This document shows positions 53,040 to 62,661 of a DNA stretch of 64,000 bases, one piece after another (positions within the stretch are counted from its first letter, which is position 1; the number at the start of each line of letters is the position of its first letter). This stretch comes from Clostridium sp. (lineage in GTDB: Bacteria > Bacillota > Clostridia > Clostridiales > Clostridiaceae). The stretch is from positions 1-64,000 of the forward strand of contig JARLHR010000204.1 in NCBI GenBank assembly GCA_031292145.1, in the 5' to 3' direction. Both the position numbers and the translations under genes were made by a program. The notes below the pieces were generated by a model. That model was given only the letters and a program-made list of their open reading frames with translations, was not told the DNA's origin and did not search any database.

Positions 53040-53292
53040 ATATAGAATATACTTTCTGGAATATTCGTTAAGCTCTTATTTTGAACCTACATATTAATTA
53101 CGGGAGTTCAATATTTAGATGAAGAAATGTACTTTCATGTGAGTCCTTTAACGGCTTTGAAGGCGATTGAAACCTCTGTGAGGACACCCACCTATCGGGA
53201 GATAGGTGTCAAAATTGGAGTACCGGTATTTTGGATATAATATTTGTAAATTTTAAGCCAATGCTTATTTTAATTAAGCATTGGCTTTTTTC
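53040..53292 (+). ncRNA. Structured non-coding RNA, 6S RNA candidate
   Basis: No reading frame, but ordered stems: TTGAAC / GTTCAA enclosing CTACATATTAATTACGGGA, a GTCC ... GGAC pairing around CCTC-TGT-GAGG, and the perfect hairpin CACCTATC-GGGA-GATAGGTG. It ends in AAGCCAATGCTTA / TAAGCATTGGCTT with a T tail. The TTGAACC ... GGGAGTT pair and the ACACCCACCT segment resemble what I recall of firmicute 6S RNAs (RNA polymerase regulators). The 5' end is not certain and the family call is tentative. Confidence 0.5.
53257..53292 (+). terminator. Terminator of the structured RNA
   Basis: AAGCCAATGCTTA / TAAGCATTGGCTT is a 12-13 bp stem with an A/T loop and a TTTTTT tail. Confidence 0.9.
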
Positions 53293-53305
53293 CTTACTAA
53301 GGTTA

Positions 53306-53376
53306 ATGTACAATCAATAAAATAACAGACCAGTATGCTTGCCTATTTGGTCTATTATTTTCTTTCATGTTCCTAA
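53306..53376. repeat. Family 2 medium copy
   Basis: Diverged left end GTACAATCAATAAAATAAC, inner CAGACCAGTATGC and TGGTCTATT, right end TTTTCTTTCATGTTCCTAA. It lies between the RNA terminator and the SIMPL gene stop. Confidence 0.65.
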
Positions 53377-53397
53377 ATTTCACTATAAAAAAATTTA

Positions 53398-54075
53398 CTA
53401 ATCAGCATATATAAATATAGCTTCAATACTTGCAGTTATCTTATTTTCTCCTGCTTCAATAGGAGTAGCTCCAACTGCCGATTTAAATGCCATTGTCGTT
53501 AATGGAGCTATTGTTCCCCTATCCTGCTCAGTAATTTGTATTGGAGTAATATTTAAGTCTACTTTAAGTTTATTAGCCATAACGCTAGCCTTATTTTGAG
53601 CATCTGTAATAGCTAAACTTAACGCTTCGTAATAATACCTTGTTACATCTGAAACAATAAAATTAATACCACTTACAGAATTTGCACCATTTCTTACAGC
53701 CGTATCGATTATTTCACCTGCAGAATTAATTTCAGTAATAGTAACTTTTAAATTATTGCTTACCTCATAGCCTTTAAAAACTTGTTTTCCATTAATGTAA
53801 TCATAATCTGCTCTGACATTATAATTTTGAGTTTGTATATATTCAGGCAATACTCCTATTTCTATTATACTATTTATAACTTGTTGTGTTATCTTTGCAT
53901 TTTCTTCTTGAGCTGCCTCTAATTGTACATTTTCTGTTATAACTCCAATTACCACCTCTGCTACATCGGGTTTTGCATTTACTGTTCCCTTTCCAAAAAT
54001 TTTGAGTTTCTTGCCGCCTTTAATGCCATAATAATCCCTTAAACTATAATTATCAATATCTTCAAATCGATACAT
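53398..54075 (-). CDS. SIMPL (DUF541) domain protein
   Basis: About 225 residues of the SIMPL/DUF541 family: IFGKGTVNAKPDVAEVVIGV, then QNYNVRADYDY, KGYEVSNNLKVTI and ALSLAITDAQNKASVMANKL. Homologues are often secreted and form large assemblies, but this one has no signal peptide. ATG at 54075 has AGGG nine bases upstream; an ATG three codons earlier abuts it. Function not known. Confidence 0.88.
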   Translation of the reverse strand: MYRFEDIDNYSLRDYYGIKGGKKLKIFGKGTVNAKPDVAEVVIGVITENVQLEAAQEENAKITQQVINSIIEIGVLPEYIQTQNYNVRADYDYINGKQVFKGYEVSNNLKVTITEINSAGEIIDTAVRNGANSVSGINFIVSDVTRYYYEALSLAITDAQNKASVMANKLKVDLNITPIQITEQDRGTIAPLTTMAFKSAVGATPIEAGENKITASIEAIFIYAD

Positions 54076-54183
54076 GTTTTTCATCCCTTCACAAAGAAAT
54101 TAATTACTTCATAGTATGATTTCTTTTGATAAATGTCTCTAAGTTATATATGGAAATTTAACTCTAACTTCTGACTTTAAAAT

Positions 54184-54237
54184 TTGTTAACCACCGATTA
54201 TCTTAAGGTTGACAATATATAAAATAAATAATATACT
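54184..54237 (+). promoter_or_regulatory. BirA box overlapping the bioB promoter
   Basis: TTGTTAACC and GGTTGACAA are inverted half-sites separated by 14 bp (54184-54215), the layout bound by biotinoyl-AMP-BirA. The right half-site contains the -35 TTGACA (54209-54214), followed after 17 bp by TATACT. Binding would block RNA polymerase directly when biotin is sufficient. Confidence 0.85.
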
Positions 54238-54281
54238 AAATTTAAATTTATTTTGGCAATCTTATGGGGGCGTGAACTAAT

Positions 54282-55238
54282 ATGGAAAATTTAACTGAAG
54301 AAATTATAGGTGGAAGACGATTAACCAGAAATGATAATTTAAAATTTCTATTAACTACAAATTTAGAAGAACTTTGCAACGGAGCTAATAAAATTCGCCA
54401 AGAACTATGTGGCGAAAAAGTGGACCTTTGCACAATTATCAATGGTCGAAGCGGAAAATGCAGTGAAAACTGTAAATTCTGTGCCCAATCAGGTCATCAT
54501 AATACAAACGTTAAGCAATATGATTTCTTAGATCCAAATATAATACTAAGGGATTGTAAAAGAAATGAAGTAAATGGCGTACATCGTTATTCTATTGTTA
54601 CAGCTGGAAGATCATTAACCGGTGCTGATTTTGATAAAGCAGTACAAGCCTATAAAATCATGCATGAAGAATGTTCAGTAAACTTATGCGCATCACATGG
54701 TCTTTTGAGCAAAGAAGAATTTATACGCTTAAAGGAAGTTGGCGTAACAATGTATCATGCAAATATTGAAACTTCAAAAAACAACTTTCCTAACATATGC
54801 ACTACACATTCATATGAGGACAAAATCAAAATAATTAAACTTGCTCAAAAAGTAGGATTAAATGTTTGCTCAGGTGGAATTATAGGAATGGGAGAAACAT
54901 GGGAAGATAGAATTGATATGGCCATTAGTTTATCTGAACTTGAAGTTATGTCAATCCCTATCAATGTATTAATGCCAATAAAAGGCACTCCACTTGGCAA
55001 TTTAGAAAGAATTTCTGATGAAGATATTTTAAGAACAATCGCAATTTTTCGTTATTTAAATCCAACTGCTTATATTCGTATGGCTGCTGGAAGAACTTAT
55101 TTTTCAGATGGGGGTACACAAATTTTCTTATCTGGCGCCAATGCAACAATTACCGGTGATATGCTAACTACTGTAGGCAATAACACTGAGCAAGATAAAA
55201 TTATGCTTACTAAGCTTGGTTTTAATATTCTAAAATAA
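54282..55238 (+). CDS. bioB: Biotin synthase
   Basis: 318-residue radical SAM enzyme that inserts sulfur into dethiobiotin. The radical-SAM cysteines are C60, C64 and C67 (GKCSENCKFCAQSGHH). Further family motifs are NLCASHGLLS, YHANIETSKN and INVLMPIKGTPLGN. It is followed 46 bases later by bioY, and both sit behind a BirA box. bioA, bioD and bioF are not in the window, so synthesis may start from imported dethiobiotin or from genes elsewhere. Confidence 0.96.
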   Translation: MENLTEEIIGGRRLTRNDNLKFLLTTNLEELCNGANKIRQELCGEKVDLCTIINGRSGKCSENCKFCAQSGHHNTNVKQYDFLDPNIILRDCKRNEVNGVHRYSIVTAGRSLTGADFDKAVQAYKIMHEECSVNLCASHGLLSKEEFIRLKEVGVTMYHANIETSKNNFPNICTTHSYEDKIKIIKLAQKVGLNVCSGGIIGMGETWEDRIDMAISLSELEVMSIPINVLMPIKGTPLGNLERISDEDILRTIAIFRYLNPTAYIRMAAGRTYFSDGGTQIFLSGANATITGDMLTTVGNNTEQDKIMLTKLGFNILK

Positions 55239-55284
55239 ATTCATGTAATAAAATCATACGATATATTAAAAGGAGAATTATATT

Positions 55285-55836
55285 ATGGAAAATACACAAA
55301 AAATTAGTACTCGTCAATTAACATTAATAGCAGTAATGACAGCTGTTACATGCATCTTAGGACCACTATCACTTCCTATTGGAATAGTACCAATTTCATT
55401 AACTAATCTAGCAATTTATTTTGCAATATATGCATTAGGTGGAAAAAGAGGAACTCTAAGTTATATTGTTTATCTTTTCATAGGTCTTGTGGGACTACCA
55501 GTATTTTCAGGATTTTCTGGAGGTTTTACAAAATTAATTGGGCCAACAGGTGGATACTTGATTGGATTTGCCTTCATGGCATTTATCAGTGGTATTTTCA
55601 TTGATAAATTTTCAAGTAAAATTTATATGTGTTTCTTAGGAATGGTACTAGGTACAATAGTAACATATATGCTCGGAACAGCATGGCTTGCATATGAAAC
55701 AAAGATGACATTTAATGCAGCACTATATGCTGGCGTTATTCCATTTATTCCAGGGGACCTAGCAAAAATGGTAATAACATCACTTATTGGACCGCAAATT
55801 AGAAAGAGACTTATAGCCGCTGGAATATATCAGTAA
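55285..55836 (+). CDS. bioY: Biotin transporter BioY (ECF S component)
   Basis: 183 residues with six membrane helices. The BioY signature is present: LTNLAIYFAIYALGGKRGTL split after ALG, and GLVGLPVFSGFSGGF plus GPTGGYLIGF. BioY captures biotin and works with a shared energising module (EcfAA'T) encoded elsewhere. It forms an operon with bioB ended by a strong terminator. Confidence 0.95.
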   Translation: MENTQKISTRQLTLIAVMTAVTCILGPLSLPIGIVPISLTNLAIYFAIYALGGKRGTLSYIVYLFIGLVGLPVFSGFSGGFTKLIGPTGGYLIGFAFMAFISGIFIDKFSSKIYMCFLGMVLGTIVTYMLGTAWLAYETKMTFNAALYAGVIPFIPGDLAKMVITSLIGPQIRKRLIAAGIYQ

Positions 55837-55838
55837 TA

Positions 55839-55883
55839 AAAAGATTGCTCAAAACATAACTTAATTTTGAGCAATCTTTTTAT
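55839..55883 (+). terminator. Terminator of bioB-bioY
   Basis: AAGATTGCTCAAAA / TTTTGAGCAATCTT is a 14-bp perfect stem with A before and T after, so it may also serve the convergent flavodoxin gene. Confidence 0.9.
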
Positions 55884-55919
55884 TCTAACTTATTCCTTAC
55901 ACTTAAACTACTGCAAATT

Positions 55920-56552
55920 TTAACGAATAAAATTTGTAAATATTTTACCTTCACCTTCAGGTTCTTGAATTTTCCCTTTTCCAAATTCAATTAGCTTCAT
56001 AAGCCAGGCCATATTTTTACCAAGAACTCGCATGATTTGTCTTCCCTCTTCATCCTCTTTAGCTTCACCTGGCGCTGTCCCATGTATTACATTCCAATAG
56101 TTTGAAGTTGGCATAAGCATTTCCGAATAATTAAGATAATTATTTAATTGTTCAAAAGTAGGTACACCACCAGAACGTCTCACTGCAACAACTGAAGCTC
56201 CTACCTTATGTCTTAACATAGACTTATTTACGCTTGTCACATAAAACGCCCTATCCAAGAATGCTTTCATAGTAGCTCCTAGTGATGCATAATGAACTGG
56301 AGAGCCTAATATTATACCATCTGCCTCCTTCATTTTTTGAATCCATTCATTAACTTCATCTTGAATAACACATTTTTCATTTTGATTTCTTACGCAACCG
56401 TTACAAGCAAGGCATCCTCTTATGCTCTTATTGCCTACATGAATAATTTCAACTTCTATCCCTTCCTTTTCTAACTCCTCTGCAACCATTTTTATTCCAT
56501 GAAATGTATTCCCTTCTTTTTTAGGACTACCGTTAAACGCAACTACTTTCAT
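55920..56552 (-). CDS. Flavodoxin-family FMN oxidoreductase (iron-sulfur flavoprotein-like)
   Basis: 210 residues of the NADPH-dependent FMN reductase/WrbA type. The phosphate loop FNGSPKKEGNTFHGI binds FMN, and GSPVHYASLGATMKAFLDR is the second FMN-contacting loop. CLACNGCVRNQNEKC holds a compact cysteine motif of the kind that carries an iron-sulfur cluster in Isf proteins. A divergent HxlR regulator gene suggests control by electrophiles or redox stress. Confidence 0.88.
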   Translation of the reverse strand: MKVVAFNGSPKKEGNTFHGIKMVAEELEKEGIEVEIIHVGNKSIRGCLACNGCVRNQNEKCVIQDEVNEWIQKMKEADGIILGSPVHYASLGATMKAFLDRAFYVTSVNKSMLRHKVGASVVAVRRSGGVPTFEQLNNYLNYSEMLMPTSNYWNVIHGTAPGEAKEDEEGRQIMRVLGKNMAWLMKLIEFGKGKIQEPEGEGKIFTNFIR

Positions 56553-56824
56553 TTATTTCACCTCTAATTTTAGTTTTTTAAATAATTCATATGATGTATG
56601 CCGTTATTCCTTAGCACAAAATAGAGTATAATGTACACAAACTCCTGTAACAAGTACGCACTTTAAAGTTAGATAGGTTACTTTAAAGTAGGAATTGTGA
56701 TTTGCTTTATATTTTTAAGAATACATTAAAATTAATTTTTGCAATGCTTACATCTTCCATTTTAAATTTTTCATTTTTATAATATAATGATTTATAAAAT
56801 ATATTTTAATGTGGAGATGATATT

Positions 56825-57160
56825 TTGATAGAATATAATGGCAAATCATACATATGCGCTTTGGATTTGGGCTTTGAAATCATAAGAGGAAAATGGAAAG
56901 CTGTAATACTATGCCATTTATCTGATAGTCCAAAGAGATTTTTGGAATTACAGCGAATTACTTGTGGTGTAAGTCAAAAAGTATTAAGTGAATCTTTAAA
57001 ACAACTTGAAAATGACGAAATAATAACTAAACATATATATGCAGAAATACCTCCAAAAGTTGAATACTTGTTAACTGAGAAAGGGCAAGAATTAGTTCCT
57101 GCCTTAAAAATTATTGAACAATGGTCCAAAAAACAATTTTCTCATGTATTAAATAAATAG
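56825..57160 (+). CDS. HxlR family transcriptional regulator
   Basis: 111 residues, winged helix-turn-helix of the HxlR/YodB type: LGFEIIRGKWKAVILCHLSD, RFLELQRITCGVSQKVLSE and PPKVEYLLTEKGQELVP. One cysteine lies near the N-terminus (ICALDL), where YodB-like members sense thiol-reactive compounds. The gene diverges from the flavodoxin gene, its likely target; the shared 270-bp spacer holds AT-rich DNA. Confidence 0.88.
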   Translation: MIEYNGKSYICALDLGFEIIRGKWKAVILCHLSDSPKRFLELQRITCGVSQKVLSESLKQLENDEIITKHIYAEIPPKVEYLLTEKGQELVPALKIIEQWSKKQFSHVLNK

Positions 57161-57197
57161 TACATGAGACTTTTCATGGTATTCGTTAACTAATTTA

Positions 57198-57497
57198 CTA
57201 TAAATCATCCCAATGAATTTTCTCAGCATTTTCATCTTTTTTTGCGGATTTGTCAAATAATTTTATTATTACTGCTGACACTGCAAAACCTACGATTCCT
57301 CCAATAATTCTCGAAATTATAATAGAAACTTCAATATATGTCCCAATATATCCTCCTACGAATACTCCCAGAAATATGGAAGTTATTGGGAAAATAAAAA
57401 TCATAAAAGCTGCCAATAGCATATTGGTATTCTTTTTGCCCGCCATTGATTTATTATTGTTTTCATTTATATTTTCTTTTTGAGGCTCTATTTTCAT
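57198..57497 (-). CDS. Small two-helix membrane protein (RseC/MucC-like?)
   Basis: 99 residues: a hydrophilic N-terminus of about 25, two membrane helices (about 27-50 and 57-80) and an acidic tail ending HWDDL. The helix pair recalls RseC/MucC proteins, but the N-terminal cysteine-containing domain of that family is missing, so the link is weak. ATG at 57497 has AAAGGGG six bases upstream; the longer frame before it is not supported. Confidence 0.5.
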   Translation of the reverse strand: MKIEPQKENINENNNKSMAGKKNTNMLLAAFMIFIFPITSIFLGVFVGGYIGTYIEVSIIISRIIGGIVGFAVSAVIIKLFDKSAKKDENAEKIHWDDL

Positions 57498-57789
57498 ACT
57501 TATCCCCTTTCCCAGTTCTAAATTTAAAACTTCCAGATAGCTTATGAGAAATATACGTTTAGGACTAAATAATATCAATGATTTTCTTGGATTTTCTTTC
57601 CATACATTAATTATATCAATTGCTAATTTCATAGTAAAGCTCAACTATCTTTACTTTTATTGTTGTAAATTAGTCACTAGCATAAATCTATAACTTTTAC
57701 ATAAAAATAACCATTAAAATCAACAATTAGATCTTAATGGTTTGGTAATTTCATTATTTCATTTTTTGATGGATCATTTAAAATTATAA

Positions 57790-58395
57790 TTAATTGTGAG
57801 TCATTTTTCCTACTGGTAATAATAATCCTGATTTCTTTAATATTGGTTTTATTGCATTATAAATAAGGCTTACTAATATTACAGATACCACAGCATTAAT
57901 AGAAGTAGCAAACACACTTACTTTTGCTAGGAGAGATGCCATTTGTTGAGGTTGTCCAAGAATGAATTGATTATAAAAATATCCACCAAGAGGATCAAAG
58001 ACAACATTAAATGCTAATCCACCAATTGAAGCAATAATAGTCCATTTAGCTACATATTTTTTATCATTACTTTCATCTATTTTTGCAAACTTGTGAGCAA
58101 TTAATCCAGTTATTAAACCAATGCATAATTTTAATACAAAAGTTTTTGGTGCTCCTATAGCATATGTTGGATCAAGTAAATCTGATATTGTCATACCTAT
58201 AGCCCCAGAAAGTCCTCCATACCATCCACCAAGAAGTAAAGCAGCTAATACACAAAAAGCATTTCCAATATGCAAAGAAACTGCATCTCCACCTACAGGT
58301 ATTTTTATTGAAAGAAAAGTAAATGATACAAAGCATAATGCGGCAAGGACTCCTGTTTGTATCAATTTTAAAATCCTTGAATTTTTATTTTCCAT
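57790..58395 (-). CDS. ECF transporter S component
   Basis: 201 residues with five to six membrane helices. KIPVGGDAVSLHIGNAFCVL and LLLGGWYGGLSGAIGMTISD are typical of substrate-capture subunits of energy-coupling-factor vitamin transporters (COG4684 type). The vitamin cannot be identified; no riboswitch lies upstream. It would rely on a shared EcfAA'T module as BioY does. Confidence 0.85.
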   Translation of the reverse strand: MENKNSRILKLIQTGVLAALCFVSFTFLSIKIPVGGDAVSLHIGNAFCVLAALLLGGWYGGLSGAIGMTISDLLDPTYAIGAPKTFVLKLCIGLITGLIAHKFAKIDESNDKKYVAKWTIIASIGGLAFNVVFDPLGGYFYNQFILGQPQQMASLLAKVSVFATSINAVVSVILVSLIYNAIKPILKKSGLLLPVGKMTHN

Positions 58396-58520
58396 ATAAT
58401 TTGCCCCCTTAGTAATTTTTGTTTATATATGAAAATACTGTGATTATTATATCACTTGAAAAATACCGTGGCAATTGTATGGGTACACATATTGTTGAGT
58501 AATAGAATTTCGTGTTCTAA

Positions 58521-59099
58521 TCACAACTGAAATATTTGTTCATTATATTCTTTAATATGAGGGCATATGTTTTCATCATGAATTTCAACTTTTCTATTAT
58601 AATTTATGGATGTTGCGATTAATATTTTTAATTCTCCATTAATCCATCTTTCATAATCCTTAAAAGGTACTTTCACTATATTCTCAACTTCTTCTCCTAA
58701 AGTAAAAATAGTATTTTTATTTACTTCTAAAATATACATCTCGCATATTTCATTATCCCAAAATCCATTCTTTTCTAAAGTCTCAAATTTTCTTCCTATA
58801 TATTTTAAATCATTTCTACTTACGTTTAATCCAATTTCTTCTTTTAGTTCACGTATCATTGCATTTTTTGTTTCTTCTCCAGCATCAATATGCCCTGCAC
58901 AAGCTATGTCGTACATACCTGGAAAATCTGCCTTATTATCGGATCTTTGTTGGAAATATATTAGTGTATCATTTTTATCTCTTTCTATTATCCAACAATG
59001 AACTACTTTATGTTTTAATCCCTTTTTATGAATTTCTTCTCTTGACATAATTCCTATTTCTTTTAAGTCTTCATTATATATATTTAATAATTCTTTCAT
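58521..59099 (-). CDS. NUDIX hydrolase
   Basis: About 192 residues. The Nudix box is seen as GHIDAGEETKNAMIRELKEE followed by IG. The N-terminal HKGLKHKVVHCWII and the overall size resemble the isopentenyl-diphosphate-isomerase-like Nudix subgroup found in firmicutes. Substrate unknown. ATG at 59099 with GGAGA six bases upstream is chosen; an ATG two codons earlier abuts the binding site. A family 2 mini element lies 15 bases upstream. Confidence 0.88.
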   Translation of the reverse strand: MKELLNIYNEDLKEIGIMSREEIHKKGLKHKVVHCWIIERDKNDTLIYFQQRSDNKADFPGMYDIACAGHIDAGEETKNAMIRELKEEIGLNVSRNDLKYIGRKFETLEKNGFWDNEICEMYILEVNKNTIFTLGEEVENIVKVPFKDYERWINGELKILIATSINYNRKVEIHDENICPHIKEYNEQIFQL

Positions 59100-59113
59100 T
59101 TCCATTCTCCATA

Positions 59114-59160
59114 TAAGGCACAATCATAAAAATAACAAATCCATCTTTCATGTGCCTAAT
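59114..59160. repeat. Family 2 mini copy
   Basis: TAAGGCACAATCATAAAAAT, AACAAATCCA, then TCTTTCATGTGCCTAAT: left and right ends joined without a body, directly in the NUDIX gene leader. The rest of the gap to 59549 is AT-rich with no gene. Confidence 0.7.
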
Positions 59161-59549
59161 TATATTTACTTTATAAACTTTCGTTATCTGGCTCTAATTT
59201 TCTAAATTCCACTTGTTACAATATGTATATTATACCATAACGCATTTATTGATAAGCACAAATTATATTAAGTAACTGTTTTTTACTTTTGATACCAAAT
59301 CTTTGCAGCCATAAATTTACTCTTTATTATTTCCCATTACTTAACAAATAATCCTCTGCATAATATCTGATACTAATATTCAAAAAGTGTCATTTTATTT
59401 ACAAGTCACTTGGTATATATTGTAGAAATTTGTAATAATATTTGTTTATAACAATATTTACTTTTAATCGTAAAAGTACTACACTACTATCTATACAAAA
59501 GCAAACAGTGCTTTTGATATTTAACAAAACGAATTTCGGAGGGAAATTT

Positions 59550-61805
59550 ATGAATTCAACTACAATATCAATTTTAATTTTCGCAGGTTTAGGACTTGCA
59601 GCCTTATTATTACTACTCTACGGAGTAGGATTCACAAGTATTGGAACAGATGAAGTAGGTATAGTTGAAAAATGGTGGAGTTTAAAAGGTTCTGTACCTT
59701 CAGATGGTCTTATTGCATTAAAAGGTGAAGCTGGTTATCAACCACATGTACTTAGAGCTGGTGTACATTTTAAAACTCCTTTTAAGTATAAAGTTAAAAA
59801 GGTAAGGCTTGTAACTATACCGCAAGGTCAAATAGGTTATGTTTTTGCAAGATCTGGCGAAAGTCTTGCTGATGGACAAACTTTAGGAAGAGTCGTTAGG
59901 GAGTGCAAATCTTATCAAGATGTGGTTTCCTTTTTAAATAATGGTGGACAAAAAGGTCCTCAAAGACAAATTCTTCGTGAAGGTACTTACGCCTTTAACT
60001 TAGCCCAGTTCATCATAATTACAAAAGATAAAGTTCATTCCATATTTACATCAAAAGATGAATCAGCACAGATAGAAACAATGAGAAGTGATTTACTTAG
60101 GGTTAATGGCTTTCTTCCTGTAGTTATATCAAGCTCAAAAAATCTTGAGGAAGATGAGTTTGGCAATACCCTAAAAAATAAGGACACAATTGGAATTGTT
60201 ACTGTTAATGAAGGTCCTACTCCAGATAATGGAGCTATTATTGCTCCTATAGTTGGTGAAGGTATCGCAAATGAGTTTTATCATAACAATTTCCAAGAAC
60301 CAGAAAAATTCCTAGCTGCCAATGGTAGAAAAGGTAAGCAAATGCAAGTATTAACCGATGGTATTTACTTTATTAATAGGTTGTTTGCAAATGTCGATAT
60401 AGTTCCAAAGAGTATCATAGATATTGGATATGTTGGTGTAGTTGTAAGTTACTTTGGTGACAAAGGTGAAGATGTATCTGGATCAAACTACTCTCATGGA
60501 GAACTTGTAGAACAAGGTAAAAAAGGTATTTGGAGAGAGTGTATGATGCCAGGTAAATATCCTTTCAATACTTATGCTGGTAAGATTATTCCAGTACCTA
60601 CTACAAATGTTATATTGAAATGGATCAGTGGTCAGGCAGGTGATCATAAATTAGATGATAATTTAAAAGAAATAAGCCTTATAACTAAAGATGCTTTCGA
60701 ACCAAATTTACCTCTTACTGTGGTATTTAATATTGATTATAGAAAAGCTTCTTCAGTAATTCAAAGATTTGGTGATATTAAAATACTTATTGAACAATCA
60801 CTTGATCCTATGATTGCTGGTTATTTCAAAAATATTGGACAAACTAAAACCCTTATTGAATTGGTTCAAGACAGAAGCTCTATTCAAGAACAAGCATCAA
60901 GTGAAATGAAAGAAAAATTTAAGTTATATGACTTAGAATTGCAAGAAGTATTGATTGGTACCCCTGCTGCTTCTTCAACTGATAAGAGAATTGACCTTAT
61001 ACTCGCACAATTAAGGGACAGGCAGGTTGCTTTAGAAGAGATTAAAACTAATGAAGCTAAACAAAAATCAGCTGAAAAGCAAAGAGAGCTAAATGAAGCG
61101 ATTGCAAAAAGTGCGGCTCAAGCAGCTCTTACTCAATCAAGTATTGATATAGAAGTTGCAGATAACAAGGGTAAATCCGAATTAAAATTAGCTGAACAGT
61201 TAGCATTAAAAACCCAAAAGCTTGCTGAAGCTGACAAATATAAAAGAACTCAAGAAGCAGATGCTTCAAGATATACAAAGGAAGCTGAAGCTGCTGCTAA
61301 TGCAAAAGCCACTGAACTTAATGCGCAGGCTAATGCTAAGCAAGTAGAGTTACAAGCTGGCGCTGAAGCCTTCAAACTTGAAAAAGTCGGTGCAGCACAA
61401 GCCTTAAATATTAAAGCAGTTGCAGAAGCTACCGCTGAACAAGAAACAAAAGTTGGTCTTGCAAAAGGTACTGCTGCTAAAGCCTTAGTTGATGCTTATG
61501 GTGGGCCTGAATTACAAGTACAACAAAGTGTCTTGACAGCTTTTGCTGAGGCGCTAAAGATAAGTAAATCTCCACTTGTGCCACAAACTGTAATTATGAG
61601 TGGTGCTGATGGAAACGCACCTAATGCAATGGAAGGTATTTTGAGCATGGTTCTTGCAAATATGGTTAATTCTAAAGAATCTGTAATTAATATGACCAAT
61701 TCAAATCAATCATCAGCAACTAGTCAAGAAGATAATATTTCTGCTAAAGAACCCGAATTAACCAAACAATCAAATGCCATCTCTGATACTAAGACAAAAA
61801 AATAA
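59550..61805 (+). CDS. SPFH-domain (flotillin-like) membrane protein
   Basis: 751 residues. One N-terminal membrane helix (about 5-25) is followed by SPFH/band-7 segments (FTSIGTDEVGIVEKWW; DIVPKSIIDIGYVGVVVSY; LPLTVVFNIDYRKA) and a long Ala/Glu/Lys-rich coiled coil (about 480-640, KAAAEA-type repeats), then a Gly/Pro-free polar tail. Flotillins scaffold membrane microdomains. It is longer than the usual 500 residues owing to insertions in the SPFH part. ATG at 59550 has GGAGGG seven bases upstream. Confidence 0.88.
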   Translation: MNSTTISILIFAGLGLAALLLLLYGVGFTSIGTDEVGIVEKWWSLKGSVPSDGLIALKGEAGYQPHVLRAGVHFKTPFKYKVKKVRLVTIPQGQIGYVFARSGESLADGQTLGRVVRECKSYQDVVSFLNNGGQKGPQRQILREGTYAFNLAQFIIITKDKVHSIFTSKDESAQIETMRSDLLRVNGFLPVVISSSKNLEEDEFGNTLKNKDTIGIVTVNEGPTPDNGAIIAPIVGEGIANEFYHNNFQEPEKFLAANGRKGKQMQVLTDGIYFINRLFANVDIVPKSIIDIGYVGVVVSYFGDKGEDVSGSNYSHGELVEQGKKGIWRECMMPGKYPFNTYAGKIIPVPTTNVILKWISGQAGDHKLDDNLKEISLITKDAFEPNLPLTVVFNIDYRKASSVIQRFGDIKILIEQSLDPMIAGYFKNIGQTKTLIELVQDRSSIQEQASSEMKEKFKLYDLELQEVLIGTPAASSTDKRIDLILAQLRDRQVALEEIKTNEAKQKSAEKQRELNEAIAKSAAQAALTQSSIDIEVADNKGKSELKLAEQLALKTQKLAEADKYKRTQEADASRYTKEAEAAANAKATELNAQANAKQVELQAGAEAFKLEKVGAAQALNIKAVAEATAEQETKVGLAKGTAAKALVDAYGGPELQVQQSVLTAFAEALKISKSPLVPQTVIMSGADGNAPNAMEGILSMVLANMVNSKESVINMTNSNQSSATSQEDNISAKEPELTKQSNAISDTKTKK

Positions 61806-61853
61806 ATGATTATTTCATGATAAATACAAAACAGCAATCCTAGATTTAATAAC

Positions 61854-61914
61854 ACTCACCGAAATAAGATGTTTCTTATTTCGGTGAGTTATATACTTTT
61901 TGATTGTGCCTTAA
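61854..61914. repeat. Minimal family 1 palindrome next to a family 2 end
   Basis: ACTCACCGAAATAAG-ATGTTT-CTTATTTCGGTGAGT is a perfect 15-bp stem with two right-type (CGGT) ends of family 1. TTTTGATTGTGCCTTAA at 61897-61913 is a family 2 end without partner. Together they fill the gap between the flotillin and GNAT genes and may also act as a terminator. Confidence 0.65.
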
Positions 61915-61916
61915 TC

Positions 61917-62507
61917 CTAGATTTCGTTCTTGGTATCCATTCGACTTATTTTCACGTACTTTGTGTAAAGCATACTTGGGGTTATATCCTTATAGATAGC
62001 CTGTAATGCTTCGAATACATCTAAGTCTTCTATCTTCATGTTACATAAACACATAATAGAAAAGTTTACACCAAATAACTCGCATGAAATGTTTGTCATT
62101 ATCATTCCATTCCTTTTATAAAAATCTATTCTTCTTTTACGTATAGATTTTTCAGTTTCATCAGGAGCACATTCAATTTTTTCTACTTCCACCATGATTC
62201 CATGATAATCTTTGCATTTTTCTTTTAAAATATTTAAAAATTTACTTCCTATTCCCTTATTTCTATATTCTTCACACACTGAATAATAGTCAATCAATAT
62301 ATATGATTTTGAAGATACTAAAAATGCATAAGCTAACAATTGTCCATTATCATACAAGCCATAACATATATAATTTTCCTTCTTTACAAGCTTTTGTATT
62401 ACATCAACTGGCTTTAATTCTTCAATTGGAAAATCCCTTCGCATATGGTTATTATACACATTAATAATATCTTCATCATTTAGTTTTTTTAAATCCATTA
62501 TATTCAT
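61917..62507 (-). CDS. GNAT family N-acetyltransferase
   Basis: 196 residues. The acetyl-CoA binding motif A is VCEEYRNKGIGSKFLNIL (R/Q-x-x-G-x-G/A). YGLYDNGQLLAYAFLVSS and the C-terminal RRIDFYKRNGMI fit the fold. Substrate not predictable. AAGG lies ahead of the ATG. Confidence 0.85.
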   Translation of the reverse strand: MNIMDLKKLNDEDIINVYNNHMRRDFPIEELKPVDVIQKLVKKENYICYGLYDNGQLLAYAFLVSSKSYILIDYYSVCEEYRNKGIGSKFLNILKEKCKDYHGIMVEVEKIECAPDETEKSIRKRRIDFYKRNGMIMTNISCELFGVNFSIMCLCNMKIEDLDVFEALQAIYKDITPSMLYTKYVKISRMDTKNEI

Positions 62508-62661
62508 CCTAACCTTCTAATTTCACTATAAGCTTTTTTCTATATTAGTGTTAGGTATATTTTATCACTATACACTAACTTTTTAATAATGAAAATTTCT
62601 TTTAATTTATATATCTTACCTTTACCAATTTTCGTGTTTATTATATCATAACTTTGCCTTA

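Noticed and set aside
53040-53292. tmRNA, RNase P RNA or SRP RNA as identity of the structured RNA
   Set aside because: The conserved landmarks of these RNAs (tmRNA acceptor ends and tag frame, RNase P core, SRP GGAA tetraloop region) are not present.
57498-57644. 49-residue N-terminal extension of the small membrane protein
   Set aside because: The extension has no ribosome binding site, while the internal ATG at 57497 has a strong one; the extension is not protein-like.
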